From NCBI RefSeq assembly GCF_900230185.1, contig NZ_OCSR01000001.1:5208001-5272000 (forward strand): a DNA stretch of 64,000 bases, given 5' to 3'. Made by a program: the position numbers and the translations under genes. The notes beneath the pieces are model-generated. The model made no database searches and was not told where the DNA came from. It saw only the letters and a program-made list of their open reading frames with translations. This document shows, in pieces, positions 1 through 8,756 of this stretch. The first letter of the stretch is position 1; each line of letters opens with the position of its first letter. This DNA is from Burkholderia sp. OK233. Lineage in GTDB: Bacteria > Pseudomonadota > Gammaproteobacteria > Burkholderiales > Burkholderiaceae.

Positions 1-956
1 CGCGCGCGCTCGTCCGTGGCGATCATTTCGCGCTTTTCGTCGTCGGTCATGGTGAGAATGCGCAGCGTGAGGATTTCGTCGATCTCCGTGGAGTCGAATA
101 GATCGCCCGCACTTTCAGGCGCAATCTGCGGGAAGTCGTAGAGAATGATCGGCGAGGCGAGCATCGTGTCGGGCTGTTGTTCGTCACCCACGAGAACTGG
201 CCACACGCCGATATTGCGGCTCGCAGCGGCCGCCGCGGCCAGCTCCGTGGGCGGATCGATAGAAGAAATCCACGTGCCGCCCTCGATGGTCAGGACCGTA
301 TGACAGGACACCAGCGCGTATAGCGAAGCCGCATCGCGTTTCAAGCCATGGGCATTGTCGAGCGGTGTCTCGTTGACGATGCGCACCTTCAAACGATAAA
401 CCCCGGCTGCCACGCTCGCGGCGCTCAATTCGACGTGTCCGTGTAGCGAAGCGCGGATACGGCGCAGTGCGCCACGCAGCGTGCCTTGCCTGTCAGCGAG
501 CGGTTCGAGTTCGCTGGCGGCGTTGAACGAAAACGCGATCTGCAGTGGTGCGTCAAGCAGTTCGCCGATCACCAGAACCGGTACGGCGATGTGCCGCTCG
601 GCCGCTTCCTGCCATGGGGTGTAGCGCCGCTCGTCGATATCGAGCACGGGCACCGTGCGCCAGGCCGGCTCACCCGACTCCGGCCGCGCGGCGGAACCCT
701 CGTCCACGTCGAGCACGATTCGCTCGATCACCTGCAGAAAACCGGGCCGCACGGCCACGCGGGTGCGCTTGTCGCCGCGCAGCAGACACTCGGTCTGCGT
801 CACCCACGGATCGCTACCCGACGCCTCGGCATAGTCGCGCGGATACACGCCGCCGAAGGTCCAGCGTTGCCGGTTCTTCACCGAGGTCGGCCGGTACGGA
901 TACAGCATGTAGCCTTCGTACAGCACCGCCTGAACCACACTCTCGACCGCATTCAC
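1..956 (-). CDS. Conserved hydrogenase-operon protein, 3' part outside window
   Basis: About 318 codons are visible, read leftward from a GTG start at 956. The GTG overlaps the stop of the DUF6084 gene (GTGA), so the two are translationally coupled. The protein begins VNAVESVVQAVLYEGYMLYPY and has no signal peptide or membrane segment in the part seen. It continues without a stop to position 1, where it still reads ILTMTDDEKREMIATDE. I do not recognise a catalytic motif. A protein of this type follows the DUF5947/DUF6084 genes in clusters of group 1h hydrogenases, so a role in assembly or maturation of the hydrogenase is inferred from position only. The reading frame is certain; the function is not. 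Confidence 0.8.
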   Translation of the reverse strand, partial: MNAVESVVQAVLYEGYMLYPYRPTSVKNRQRWTFGGVYPRDYAEASGSDPWVTQTECLLRGDKRTRVAVRPGFLQVIERIVLDVDEGSAARPESGEPAWRTVPVLDIDERRYTPWQEAAERHIAVPVLVIGELLDAPLQIAFSFNAASELEPLADRQGTLRGALRRIRASLHGHVELSAASVAAGVYRLKVRIVNETPLDNAHGLKRDAASLYALVSCHTVLTIEGGTWISSIDPPTELAAAAAASRNIGVWPVLVGDEQQPDTMLASPIILYDFPQIAPESAGDLFDSTEIDEILTLRILTMTDDEKREMIATDERA

Positions 957-1600
957 GATATGTCCTCCTCGACGCCGTCAAGCAGGCTCGACACCGCCTG
1001 CTCCCAGCTCGTGAGACCCCGCCTGCTTTTGTAACGCGAGAGGCGATCGAACACATCCCGATGCAAACACAGCCAGGCGCCGTTCGGGTAGTAGCGGGTC
1101 ATCATGTCGCGCCATAGCGCAACGGGTAGCCGGTACGCCGCTTCCTTGTGCCAGGGAATCGGCGCGGCCTGCAACGCGCCGTCGTCTTCGCGATAGAACA
1201 CCGTGCCGCTGAATTGCAGCATCAGCGGAATCTCGCCTTCTTCCAGGCCGTGAAAATATTTGGTTGCGGCCACGTTGAAGTCGTAGCTGCATGGCACCGG
1301 CAAATCCAGCGTGCATTCGCCGGTAAACGGTGGTGCGATCGCTGACGTATGCGTCCATAGCAGCGTACGTAGTGTCTCGCCCCAACGTGGCGGCGAGCCG
1401 AACAGATCCTCGAGTCCGTACTGCTCGGCGGGCGCGTAGCGGCGCTTCGTCGCTTCGATCTGGATCTGGCATTGCAACGTGATGCTGGCGATCTCTTCCA
1501 GCACCGGCGTATTGGTAACGCGCAGCCTGAACGTCAGCAACGGCGCTGCGGCGAATGGCACGACTTCCGCCGACTCGACAGTGAACCCGATGTCAGGCAT
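953..1600 (-). CDS. DUF6084 family hydrogenase-associated protein
   Basis: A 215-residue soluble protein beginning MPDIGFTVESAEVVPFAAAP, with the motif CQIQIEATKRRY near residue 43 and a WLCL segment near the C terminus. The pattern fits DUF6084, found in the operons of actinobacterial-type (group 1h/5) [NiFe]-hydrogenases. The ATG at 1600 overlaps the stop of the upstream gene by 8 bp, which supports this start over an ATG 27 bases upstream. The 3' end overlaps the next gene by 4 bp. The molecular role is unknown; a part in building or docking the hydrogenase is inferred from the operon. No transmembrane helices are seen. Confidence 0.75.
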   Translation of the reverse strand: MPDIGFTVESAEVVPFAAAPLLTFRLRVTNTPVLEEIASITLQCQIQIEATKRRYAPAEQYGLEDLFGSPPRWGETLRTLLWTHTSAIAPPFTGECTLDLPVPCSYDFNVAATKYFHGLEEGEIPLMLQFSGTVFYREDDGALQAAPIPWHKEAAYRLPVALWRDMMTRYYPNGAWLCLHRDVFDRLSRYKSRRGLTSWEQAVSSLLDGVEEDIS

Positions 1601-2228
1601 GGAGCAAGCCCTCCGGCACCCGGCCATGCGTCTTCAGCGCGGCGAAGAACCGATGAATCGAATCCCACGCCTCCCTGCCGCCAGACAGTCCGCGCCATCG
1701 CGCGCGAATCACGCCGGTTAGCGCGTAACACTGGTCGATCGGCACACGGTAATAATCGCGCGCGCCTTCGCTGCGGTTGACCAGCAGCGCTTCGACGTCG
1801 GGTTGCAGTTGCGCGAGCAACGGATTCTCCGTGACCAGTTCGTCCCAAGCTTGCAATTCCAGTAGCGATTGCGTGCCGCCGGCCGGTCCGGGATATAGCG
1901 CCACGACGCGTTGCGCCGCGCTGTCATGAAAGAAGAAAGCGATATCGATGGGAATCGCCAGCGCGTCCCATTGCGCATCGCTCATGCGAAATCCGTCGAG
2001 ATAGTGCGCGTCGCGCGGCACCGGACGATAGCGCGCATTCTGCTGACTGCCGAACAGCAGCGCGCACGCGCGGCAACAGCAAAAGAGCTGCCGTTTGGCG
2101 GTTTCGAACAGATGTGGGTGGTCGGACAGTAGCGGCAGGCCGCACAACTCGCACTGGATGTCGTCGGCTTTGCGTACGAATTGGCGCAACCGCGCGACCC
2201 AGCCGCGTGTCGGGGCGGCGGGCGTCAT
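1593..2228 (-). CDS. DUF5947 family hydrogenase-associated protein
   Basis: A 211-residue protein with a cysteine-rich N-terminal region: CELCGLPL near residue 26 and CCCRAC near residue 50. Together these look like a zinc-ribbon or metal-binding knuckle, followed by DAHYLDGFRMSDAQWDALAIPIDIAFFF. This layout matches DUF5947, which is linked to group 1h hydrogenase operons. The ATG at 2228 overlaps the TGA of the NifU-like gene (ATGA). Its own stop overlaps the DUF6084 start. The cysteines suggest metal handling or cluster insertion, but no activity is known to me. It is the only cysteine-rich accessory seen in the operon, which is notable because the adjacent NifU-like protein has no cysteine. 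Confidence 0.78.
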   Translation of the reverse strand: MTPAAPTRGWVARLRQFVRKADDIQCELCGLPLLSDHPHLFETAKRQLFCCCRACALLFGSQQNARYRPVPRDAHYLDGFRMSDAQWDALAIPIDIAFFFHDSAAQRVVALYPGPAGGTQSLLELQAWDELVTENPLLAQLQPDVEALLVNRSEGARDYYRVPIDQCYALTGVIRARWRGLSGGREAWDSIHRFFAALKTHGRVPEGLLHA

Positions 2229-2839
2229 TGCGCGCCGGCCTCGGTCCGGCTTGTTACCTCGTTTGCTACCTCATTTGCCACATCTTTTGCTACATCATTC
2301 ACCGCCTCGGTGTGATGCGGCACAAAGCGCAGTTCATGCACATTGACGTCCGGCAGACCTGCGATCTCGATGCGCATCGTTTCCGGCGCAGCTTCGAAGA
2401 TCGAGCGTTCGATTTCCTGCTGCAATTCGCCCACTGAGTTGTGCTTGCCCTGCAGGCGGCCGGCCACGCGCACACGCACGGCCTCTTCCGCGGCGTCGAG
2501 CAATTCGATCTGGATGCCCTGTGCGCCGAGCAACGGCCGCATCTTCTCGACCGCACGCGACACGCGCGTCGGCAGATCCTGCGGATGCAACCCATGCAAC
2601 AGCAGTAGCGCCGACACGCCGGCGTCGCGCTCGAACGCTTCGATCATGGCGTCGTCCAACACGCCCGCCTCAGCCACGATCTCCATCAGCCGTGCGAGGC
2701 CGTTCGTATGCAGATCGAGAACGACCTGCAGCAGTTCTTTGGCGGGCTCACGCGCGCGCGGATCGTCGAGCGCTTCCAGCGCCGCAATCAGTTCGTCGAT
2801 GCGGCGTTGCTGGACGGCGACCGCGCTTTCTTTGCTCAC
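2225..2839 (-). CDS. NifU-like protein lacking all cysteines
   Basis: A 204-residue protein from a GTG at 2839 that overlaps the large-subunit stop (GTGA). An upstream in-frame start exists but would lie inside the large-subunit gene. The N-terminal half is helical. Residues of about 115-175 follow the C-terminal NifU fold, with the stretch IELLDAAEEAVRVRVAGRLQ. Where NifU and Nfu proteins carry the CxxC that holds an Fe-S cluster, this one reads GRLQGKHNS, and the whole protein contains no cysteine. It therefore cannot ligate a cluster in the usual way. NifU-family genes recur at this position in group 1h hydrogenase operons, so a scaffold or chaperone role remains possible. The tail has repeated NDVAKDVANEVANEV-like segments. 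Confidence 0.75.
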   Translation of the reverse strand: MSKESAVAVQQRRIDELIAALEALDDPRAREPAKELLQVVLDLHTNGLARLMEIVAEAGVLDDAMIEAFERDAGVSALLLLHGLHPQDLPTRVSRAVEKMRPLLGAQGIQIELLDAAEEAVRVRVAGRLQGKHNSVGELQQEIERSIFEAAPETMRIEIAGLPDVNVHELRFVPHHTEAVNDVAKDVANEVANEVTSRTEAGAQ

Positions 2840-4650
2840 GTGTGCGCTCCCTGCATCACGCCGAAGGTCGGCGAATGCGACGTATCGATCGTCTTGCCAT
2901 TGCCGACGTACATATGCACGCCACACGGCAGACACGGGTCGAAGCTGCGCACCGCACGCATGATGTCGATGCCCTTGAACTTGTCCGGGCCGTTCTCTTC
3001 GAAGATTGGCGTGTTCTGCACCGCGTCTTCATACGGTCCAGGGGTACCGTAGATATCTCGCGGATTGGCGTTCCACGGCGTAGGTGGATACGGGTGATAG
3101 TTGGCGATCTTGCCGTCGCGGATCACGAGGTGATGCGAAAGCACGCCGCGCACCGCTTCATGGAAACCGCAGCCAATGCCCTCTTCCGGCACCGTGAAGT
3201 CGCTGAACGTGCGGGTGCGTCCCGCGTGCAGTTCGGCCAACGCCTGCTCGGCAAAGTACAAAGCGGCAGCCGCTGAATACGCCTGAAAATATGTGCGGGC
3301 GCGATCGCGTTCGATCGCGTTGCTCCACTTCGGAATCTTCCATTCGAACTCGACTTCGGGTTTGAGCGCGGTCTTCGGCAAATAGATCTTCACGCTGTGG
3401 CCGGTCGCCTTGATATAGCCGATGTCGACAAGACCCGCCAACGCGGTGGCCCACAAGCGCGCGATCGGTCCACCGCCGGTATCGAGCGCTAGATGGTCAC
3501 CGGTGCGCTTGTCGAGCCAGCGCGGCGACATCACCCACGTGTAGTTGCCGTCGAATTTGCGCTTCTGTGGATGCGGCAACGTGGTCTGATTCCACGGATG
3601 TTTACGGTCCACCGGATTGCCGAGCGGATCGTTCTTGACGAAGGTCTCTTCGTGATCCCAGTCGTCATAATAGGAACTGCCCAGCAGGATGCGGATATTC
3701 AGGTTGATATCGACGAGATCGGTCGTCACCAGTTCGCCGTCCACCACCACGCCGGGCGTGACGAACATGCCGCGGCCCCATTGCGTCATCGTGTTATAGC
3801 TGTAGTCGCACACGTTCGGGTCCTGGAACGAACCCCAGCAACCGAGCAGAATACGGCGGCGGCCAACTTCTTCGTAACCCGGTAGCGCTTCATAGAAGAA
3901 GTCGAACAAATCGTCATGCAGCGGCACGACTTTCTTCATGAACTCGACGTACTTCATCAACCGCGTGATGTAATCCGTGAACAGCTGAATGGTCGGCACT
4001 GTGCCCACGCCACCCGGATAGAGCGTCGACGGATGCACGTGACGTCCTTCCATCAGGCAGAACATCTCGCGCGTATAGCGGCTGACCATCAAGGTCTCGC
4101 GATAGAACTCGCCGGTGAACGGATTGAGCGCGGTCATGATGTCCGCAATAGTTTTATAGCCGTGCTTATCCGCGTGCGGCGCGGGTGTTTTCTGTGCCTT
4201 GTCCCACACGCCGGGATTGGTCTCCTTGACCATCCTCTCGCAGAAATCCACCCCCACCAGGTTGTCCTGGAAGATGTTGTGGTCGAACATGTATTCGGCT
4301 GCTTCGCCCAGATTGACGATCCATTCGGCAATCGCCGGCGGCTTCACGCCGTACGCCATGTTCTGCGCATACACCGAACAGGTCGCGTGATTGTCGCCGC
4401 AGATCCCGCAGATGCGGCTCGTGATGAAGTGCGCGTCGCGCGGATCTTTGCCCTTCATGAAAATGCTATAGCCACGAAAGATCGACGACGTGCTGTAGCA
4501 CTCCGCGACGCGGCGGTTCGCAAAATCGATCTTGGTGTAAATCCCCAGACTGCCGACGATCCGCGTAATCGGATCCCAGTTCATGTCGACCAGCTTGCCC
4601 GGCGCTGCCTGGGTACTGGTGGTCGCTTCAGGTGCGGTACTAACGGCCAT
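2836..4650 (-). CDS. hhyL: [NiFe]-hydrogenase large subunit, group 1h/5 (actinobacterial type)
   Basis: A 604-residue catalytic subunit of an H2-uptake hydrogenase carrying the NiFe(CN)2CO site. The first cysteine pair lies in RICGICGDNH (C81, C84, H88). The second lies in DPCLPCGVH (C573, C576, H579). Each has the CxxC pattern that coordinates nickel. After H579 a further 25 residues follow, the place where a maturation endopeptidase normally cleaves. Internal segments such as VGSLGIYTKIDF fit the O2-tolerant actinobacterial-type enzymes that oxidise H2 at low concentration. The ATG at 4650 follows AGGGAGAAGG. It lies 48 bp after the small-subunit gene and overlaps the NifU-like gene by 4 bp. 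No signal peptide is seen, so the enzyme is expected to stay in the cytoplasm. Confidence 0.96.
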   Translation of the reverse strand: MAVSTAPEATTSTQAAPGKLVDMNWDPITRIVGSLGIYTKIDFANRRVAECYSTSSIFRGYSIFMKGKDPRDAHFITSRICGICGDNHATCSVYAQNMAYGVKPPAIAEWIVNLGEAAEYMFDHNIFQDNLVGVDFCERMVKETNPGVWDKAQKTPAPHADKHGYKTIADIMTALNPFTGEFYRETLMVSRYTREMFCLMEGRHVHPSTLYPGGVGTVPTIQLFTDYITRLMKYVEFMKKVVPLHDDLFDFFYEALPGYEEVGRRRILLGCWGSFQDPNVCDYSYNTMTQWGRGMFVTPGVVVDGELVTTDLVDINLNIRILLGSSYYDDWDHEETFVKNDPLGNPVDRKHPWNQTTLPHPQKRKFDGNYTWVMSPRWLDKRTGDHLALDTGGGPIARLWATALAGLVDIGYIKATGHSVKIYLPKTALKPEVEFEWKIPKWSNAIERDRARTYFQAYSAAAALYFAEQALAELHAGRTRTFSDFTVPEEGIGCGFHEAVRGVLSHHLVIRDGKIANYHPYPPTPWNANPRDIYGTPGPYEDAVQNTPIFEENGPDKFKGIDIMRAVRSFDPCLPCGVHMYVGNGKTIDTSHSPTFGVMQGAHT

Positions 4651-4698
4651 GACCTTCTCCCTGCTGACAAGTCGAATTCCGCCAACTACACCGCCGGA

Positions 4699-5757
4699 TC
4701 AGCGGTGGTAGCCGGTAGTGAGTTTCGAACCGTTGTGGCGCCATTTCGGCTCGTCGTTGAGCGTGTTGTTGGTCAGCTTGCGCAGACTGCGAATCAGCGG
4801 ACCATAGCTCTTGATAAGATTCGACGACAGCACCGATCCCGGTGGCTGATCCATGAACGGCATGAACTTGTCGGGAAAGCCCGGCATCGTGCAGCCAATG
4901 CAAATCCCCCCCACATTCGGACAGCCGCCAATGCCGGCCATCCAGCCGCGCTTGGGCACGTTGCATTGCACGACCGGCCCCCAGCACCCCAGCTTGACGA
5001 TGCAATTCGGGCTGCCGTATTCGGTGGCGAAGATCGCCTGTTCGTACGAGCCCGCGCGATCGCAACCGTCGTGAACGGTGCGGGTAAACAACCACTTCGG
5101 CCGCAACGCGTCGTCGAGCGGAATCATCGGCGCGAGACCCGCCAGTTGATAGAGCAGGTAGAGCAGCGTCTCCATGAAGTTGTCCGGCTGCACCGGACAG
5201 CCCGGCACGTTGACGATCGGCAGACCCGCTTTCGACTTCCAGTCCCAACCGAGATAATCGGCGAGGCCCATGCAGCCAGTCGGATTGCCTTCCATCGCGT
5301 GAATGCCGCCGTAGGTCGCGCAGGTGCCCGCGCCGACCACCGCCAGCGCACGCGGCGCAAGCCGGTCGAGCCATTGCGGAATCGTGATCGGTTCCTGCGT
5401 ATCGGGGTCGGTGCCCAACGCGGCCCAATATCCTTCGCGATTGATACGTTCGTTTGGAATCGACCCTTCCATGACCAGCACGAAGTTCTCAAGCTCGCCA
5501 CGCGCGGCCTGGTGAAACGGTTTGAGAAACTCGTCGCCGTTTTCATACGCCAGTACCGGGTTATGCAAATGGACCTTCGGTAGACCGGGAATCGCACCGA
5601 GAATGACGTCCTCGATGCTCGGCTGAGTCGCCGCGGTAATTGATACCGAATCGCCGTCGCAGCCGAGGCCCGCGGTAATCCAGATGATGTGCACTTCCTT
5701 GAGAGCCGGCGCGTGCTGAGTCTTGCGCCCATAGGGGACGTTGTCTGCTTCTGCCAT
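4699..5757 (-). CDS. hhyS: [NiFe]-hydrogenase small subunit, group 1h/5
   Basis: A 352-residue electron-transfer subunit with three Fe-S clusters. The N terminus has no Tat signal, unlike most group 1 uptake hydrogenases. The first cluster motif is GLGCDGDSVS: Cys33 is followed by Asp36 where most small subunits have the second cysteine. This agrees with the 3Cys-1Asp cluster known for the Cupriavidus actinobacterial-type hydrogenase. Other ligand motifs visible are GTCATYGG, PGCPVQP, DGCDRAG, LGCWGPVVQC and GGCPNVGGICIGC. The ATG at 5757 is preceded by GGAG at a good distance; an upstream in-frame codon lacks such a site. It is the first gene of the operon, with 373 bp of untranslated sequence upstream. 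Confidence 0.95.
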   Translation of the reverse strand: MAEADNVPYGRKTQHAPALKEVHIIWITAGLGCDGDSVSITAATQPSIEDVILGAIPGLPKVHLHNPVLAYENGDEFLKPFHQAARGELENFVLVMEGSIPNERINREGYWAALGTDPDTQEPITIPQWLDRLAPRALAVVGAGTCATYGGIHAMEGNPTGCMGLADYLGWDWKSKAGLPIVNVPGCPVQPDNFMETLLYLLYQLAGLAPMIPLDDALRPKWLFTRTVHDGCDRAGSYEQAIFATEYGSPNCIVKLGCWGPVVQCNVPKRGWMAGIGGCPNVGGICIGCTMPGFPDKFMPFMDQPPGSVLSSNLIKSYGPLIRSLRKLTNNTLNDEPKWRHNGSKLTTGYHR

Positions 5758-6130
5758 GATGAGTGTCTCCACTACGAACCACGTTCTTTTCAGGTCAGGC
5801 AAAGATACGTGGCGAGTGCCGCACGGCAGTCACGTGTCCAGCAATCGATCGACAATCATTCCGCACAATGCGGTTAAAGGATCGGATTTGCTGCATGTAT
5901 TGTTGGGGATAGGTGCCCACCGTGATGGGCCCGAAAAACTTTTTTGAGTATAGTTCAGCGATACGAAATAACCCAATTTCCGTAACTAACTCACTAAACA
6001 TCGCGCAGCGTATTGGGCCGATAAGGACTCGAGAGGCGCGCCTTTTGAAATTCTCTGACGATAGCCCTTAAGGGTTCAGGTCATTGCCGCGTAAGCGCCG
6101 TCAATCGCAATCGTTGATATGCCGCAGCGC
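5758..6130. promoter_or_regulatory. Hydrogenase operon upstream region
   Basis: 373 bp separate the hydrogenase operon from the nickel permease gene and hold no convincing gene. The stretch 5930-6000 is AT-rich compared with its surroundings. On the minus strand a weak sigma-70-like pair TTGGGT (5971-5976) and TATACT (5947-5952) is spaced 18 bp and points into the hydrogenase genes. A short minus-strand reading frame (5795-6001) crosses the region but has no ribosome site or recognisable sequence. No TGGCAC-N5-TTGCA sigma-54 site was found. Confidence 0.35.
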
Positions 6131-7186
6131 TCACGAGCGAATCTCGAGTTCTTCGAATCGCATCCATTTGTAAACCGCGACCGACAATAACCAGCTCGCC
6201 AGAAATACGCCGATGATCGCGTAGCCAATCATGCCGAAGTTCTCATTCAGACTGCCCACCGCCTGCCAGAATCCGCCATTCAGATGCAGCTTGTCCGCCA
6301 GTAATCCAAGGCCTTCTATGCCGCCGACAAGAACCGCAACGAGCACCGAGATCGTCGTGATGGTGACGTTGTAGTAGAGCTTGCGGACCGGCTTCACGAA
6401 AGCCCATCCGTAGGCGCCCAGCATCAGGATGCTGTCGGTCGTGTCGATCAGCGTCATGCCGGCCATGAACAGCACCGGAAACACCAGGATCGACCAGATC
6501 GACATGCCTTGTGCGGCGCCGGCGGCGGATATGCCGAGCAACCCGACTTCCGTTGCGGTATCGAAACCCAGCCCGAAGAGAAAGCCGAGTGGGTACATGT
6601 GCCAGCTCCTGCTGATCAGGCGGAACAACGGCCGGAAAATACGCGCGAGAAAGCCGCGATTGGCGAGCAGCATGTCGAGATCTTCGTCGACGTAAGGCTC
6701 GCCCTGGCGTACGCGCCGAAAAGCGCGCAGCACTGAGCGCAGCACGATCAGATTCAGGAGCGCGATGGCAAACAGGAAAAACGTCGACACGAGCGTGCCG
6801 ATCATCGCACCCGTTTCCCTGAAGCCACTCATCCGGCTTTGCAACGCCATGGCGGTCGCCGCAATGCCGATGGTCGCGAGCACGACGATGGTGGCGTGGC
6901 CGAGCGAGAACATCAGCCCCGCCGTCACCGGACGCTGGCCGCACTGCATCAGTTTGCGTGTGACGTTGTCGATGGCCGCGATATGATCCGCGTCCACCGC
7001 ATGCCTCAGACCAAACGAGTAGGCCAACAGGCAAGAACCCATCAGCAGCGGGTAGCCGCGAAACGCCACGAAGGCCGCTACCCATGCCACGATATTAAAA
7101 GTAAGTAGTAACGCGTAGAGCCAGGCGATCTGCCGGCGCTGGTGATCGTTTTCCTCGCCGAGGAGCGCCTTCACAAACTCCGTCAT
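6131..7186 (-). CDS. Nickel/cobalt permease of the NiCoT family
   Basis: A 351-residue inner-membrane permease with about eight hydrophobic helices. The family signature HX4DH is present in helix II as RHAVDADHIAAIDN (H62, D67, H68), and the second signature appears around LGFDTATE. Members such as HoxN and NicT take up Ni2+ or Co2+. Position beside a [NiFe]-hydrogenase operon on the same strand indicates nickel supply for the active site. The ATG at 7186 follows GGGAGAGAATCC; an upstream in-frame start would add 13 residues with no support. The gap to the hydrogenase genes is large, so separate transcription is likely. Confidence 0.93.
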   Translation of the reverse strand: MTEFVKALLGEENDHQRRQIAWLYALLLTFNIVAWVAAFVAFRGYPLLMGSCLLAYSFGLRHAVDADHIAAIDNVTRKLMQCGQRPVTAGLMFSLGHATIVVLATIGIAATAMALQSRMSGFRETGAMIGTLVSTFFLFAIALLNLIVLRSVLRAFRRVRQGEPYVDEDLDMLLANRGFLARIFRPLFRLISRSWHMYPLGFLFGLGFDTATEVGLLGISAAGAAQGMSIWSILVFPVLFMAGMTLIDTTDSILMLGAYGWAFVKPVRKLYYNVTITTISVLVAVLVGGIEGLGLLADKLHLNGGFWQAVGSLNENFGMIGYAIIGVFLASWLLSVAVYKWMRFEELEIRS

Positions 7187-7344
7187 GGATTCTCTCCCGG
7201 GAGGCAAAGGCGGGCTGCATTGCACAGCCAGGCGCTCAATGCCTGCAATCGATGATAGTACTTTTCGCGCACATACGATCCCCGGCGAGATCGGACACGC
7301 CGCGCCATCGTTCTCTCGATGACGCAGCGCATCACTGTTTCAGG

Positions 7345-7725
7345 CTACTTCACATCGAACGCATAGTCGCCGTGCGTGCGATGCCCGTCGGAGGCCACGG
7401 CCACCCAGTGCACGGTGTAATGACCGGCCGCGAGCGGCGGCAACGGCACTGCCATCGTCGCCGTCTGATGGGCGTCGACCGCGGATTTCTCCGTGTTGAC
7501 CTGCTTGCCGCTCGCGTCGGTCACCGTCAGCGAACTGAATGACGGCTCGAGCGGCCCGTCGAATATCACGCGGACCTGAGCGGGCGACGCCACCGTCGCG
7601 CCCGCGCCCGGCTCCTGCTTCTGCGGAAATACATGGGCGAAGGCGGCGCTCGCGAACGCGAGCCCGGCAATCAGCAACGGCACCTTCGCTGCGGCGCGCA
7701 GCCAGTCATGTCGAACGTTTTTCAT
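7345..7725 (-). CDS. copC: CopC-domain periplasmic copper-binding protein
   Basis: A 126-residue protein with a signal peptide ending near FASAAFAH, followed by a single CopC beta-barrel domain. The mature protein starts with the conserved His (AHVFPQ), and the C terminus carries HRTHGDYAF, typical of the Cu(II) site of CopC/PcoC. It would bind copper in the periplasm. It lies 30 bp downstream of an outer-membrane-type protein and near a DUF2946 gene, an arrangement consistent with a small copper-handling operon. No copD-like gene follows; the next gene on this strand is the nickel permease. Confidence 0.88.
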   Translation of the reverse strand: MKNVRHDWLRAAAKVPLLIAGLAFASAAFAHVFPQKQEPGAGATVASPAQVRVIFDGPLEPSFSSLTVTDASGKQVNTEKSAVDAHQTATMAVPLPPLAAGHYTVHWVAVASDGHRTHGDYAFDVK

Positions 7726-7755
7726 CGCCCGCTCCTGCGTTATGGTGTTGATGCG

Positions 7756-8652
7756 TTACTGGAAGAGAGGTTTGCCGATCGTGGTGGGCGCAACATCGTC
7801 GAAGAAGATATGCGCCTGAACCAGAATACCCACGTGCGAGCCGCTTGCGCGGTTGATCGGAATTTGCGCTTCAACGCCGAACTGGCCGTAGCGGTTGATC
7901 CAGATGAAGCCCGGATTGACCGTTCCGGTTGTCTGCCCCTGGCTTCTCGAGAGCGGAATTTCCACCAGCGGAATCACGTTCGCCAACGGCTGCGGCAGCC
8001 CGATATCGCGCACGTGCTGCTGCAGATAGGGCAAGCTGTATTGCACCGTGAAGCCGTAGTTGAACGCGTTCGGCTGCCCGGCTCCTGTTGTCAGCGCCGG
8101 GCCGGCTTCCCCCGTGATCGCGATCGGCCGCAGATACGCAAGCGATGCGGGAAGATCGCCCATGCCCTTGCCGGCATAAATCGTCGGCGAGATTGTCGAA
8201 AAGTTGCTCGCTATCGCGCGGCTTCCCGTGCCACCGAGTTCAGCGTTCACACCGACGGAGGTCATGAACTCGTGTTCATCGTTGACGTAAAGCAGGTACT
8301 TCAGACCGACGCCGAAATTGTCGAAACCACGCGCCTTGGGATTGTTTTGCATCGCGTACGTGCCGTTTACCGACACCGCCAGCCGCGGCGTGATCAGCTT
8401 GTCATACTCGAAGTCGAAGGTATTGATGCTTTGATCGCCGGCATCGCCCGGCACGCGCTGATGGCCGTACTCGAGGTTGGCTTCGTCGCCGACACCGGGA
8501 TCGTCGACGGCCATCGTCGACGGAAAGACGCGATTACCCGCAATCGCGTGAGCACTGGCAAGTGAAGGAGCGAAGAGAAATACGCTGGCGGTAGCCGCAA
8601 CGAGCGACGCCGCGCGCAGCGGTATCGCGCTGCGCGTTGCCTGGGTTTGCAT
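7756..8652 (-). CDS. Exported beta-barrel-like protein of the copC operon
   Basis: A 298-residue protein with a signal peptide (cleavage likely after SLASAHA). The mature part is rich in alternating aromatic and polar strands, for example EYDKLITPRLAVSVNGTYAM and NAFNYGFTVQYSLPYL, as expected of an outer-membrane barrel. Its mature N terminus has a His followed by GNRVFPSTMAVDDPGVGDE. I cannot place it in a named family beyond a hypothetical exported protein that accompanies copC. It lies between DUF2946 and copC genes on the same strand, so a role in copper or metal stress is inferred from context only. Confidence 0.7.
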   Translation of the reverse strand: MQTQATRSAIPLRAASLVAATASVFLFAPSLASAHAIAGNRVFPSTMAVDDPGVGDEANLEYGHQRVPGDAGDQSINTFDFEYDKLITPRLAVSVNGTYAMQNNPKARGFDNFGVGLKYLLYVNDEHEFMTSVGVNAELGGTGSRAIASNFSTISPTIYAGKGMGDLPASLAYLRPIAITGEAGPALTTGAGQPNAFNYGFTVQYSLPYLQQHVRDIGLPQPLANVIPLVEIPLSRSQGQTTGTVNPGFIWINRYGQFGVEAQIPINRASGSHVGILVQAHIFFDDVAPTTIGKPLFQ

Positions 8653-8756
8653 GGTTCATCCTGTTCATGGGTCGTGACAATGCCGGCGCGCGCTTCGACA
8701 GACGGACGTGCGCGGCATCGCGATGCGGTCATGGCATCGCAACGGTATGACTCGAA

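Noticed and set aside
3916..5583. A 555-codon plus-strand open frame opposite the hydrogenase genes
   Set aside because: It lies antisense to two well-supported subunits, has no ribosome site, and its Arg/His-rich sequence is the usual by-product of high-GC coding DNA.
5795..6001. 68-codon minus-strand frame before the hydrogenase operon
   Set aside because: No ribosome site and no recognisable family; more likely leader and promoter DNA.
6067..6077. CTTAAGGGTTC resembling the two-component boxes
   Set aside because: Only one half-site, no 11-bp partner, and placed after the nickel permease gene far from the hydrogenase start.
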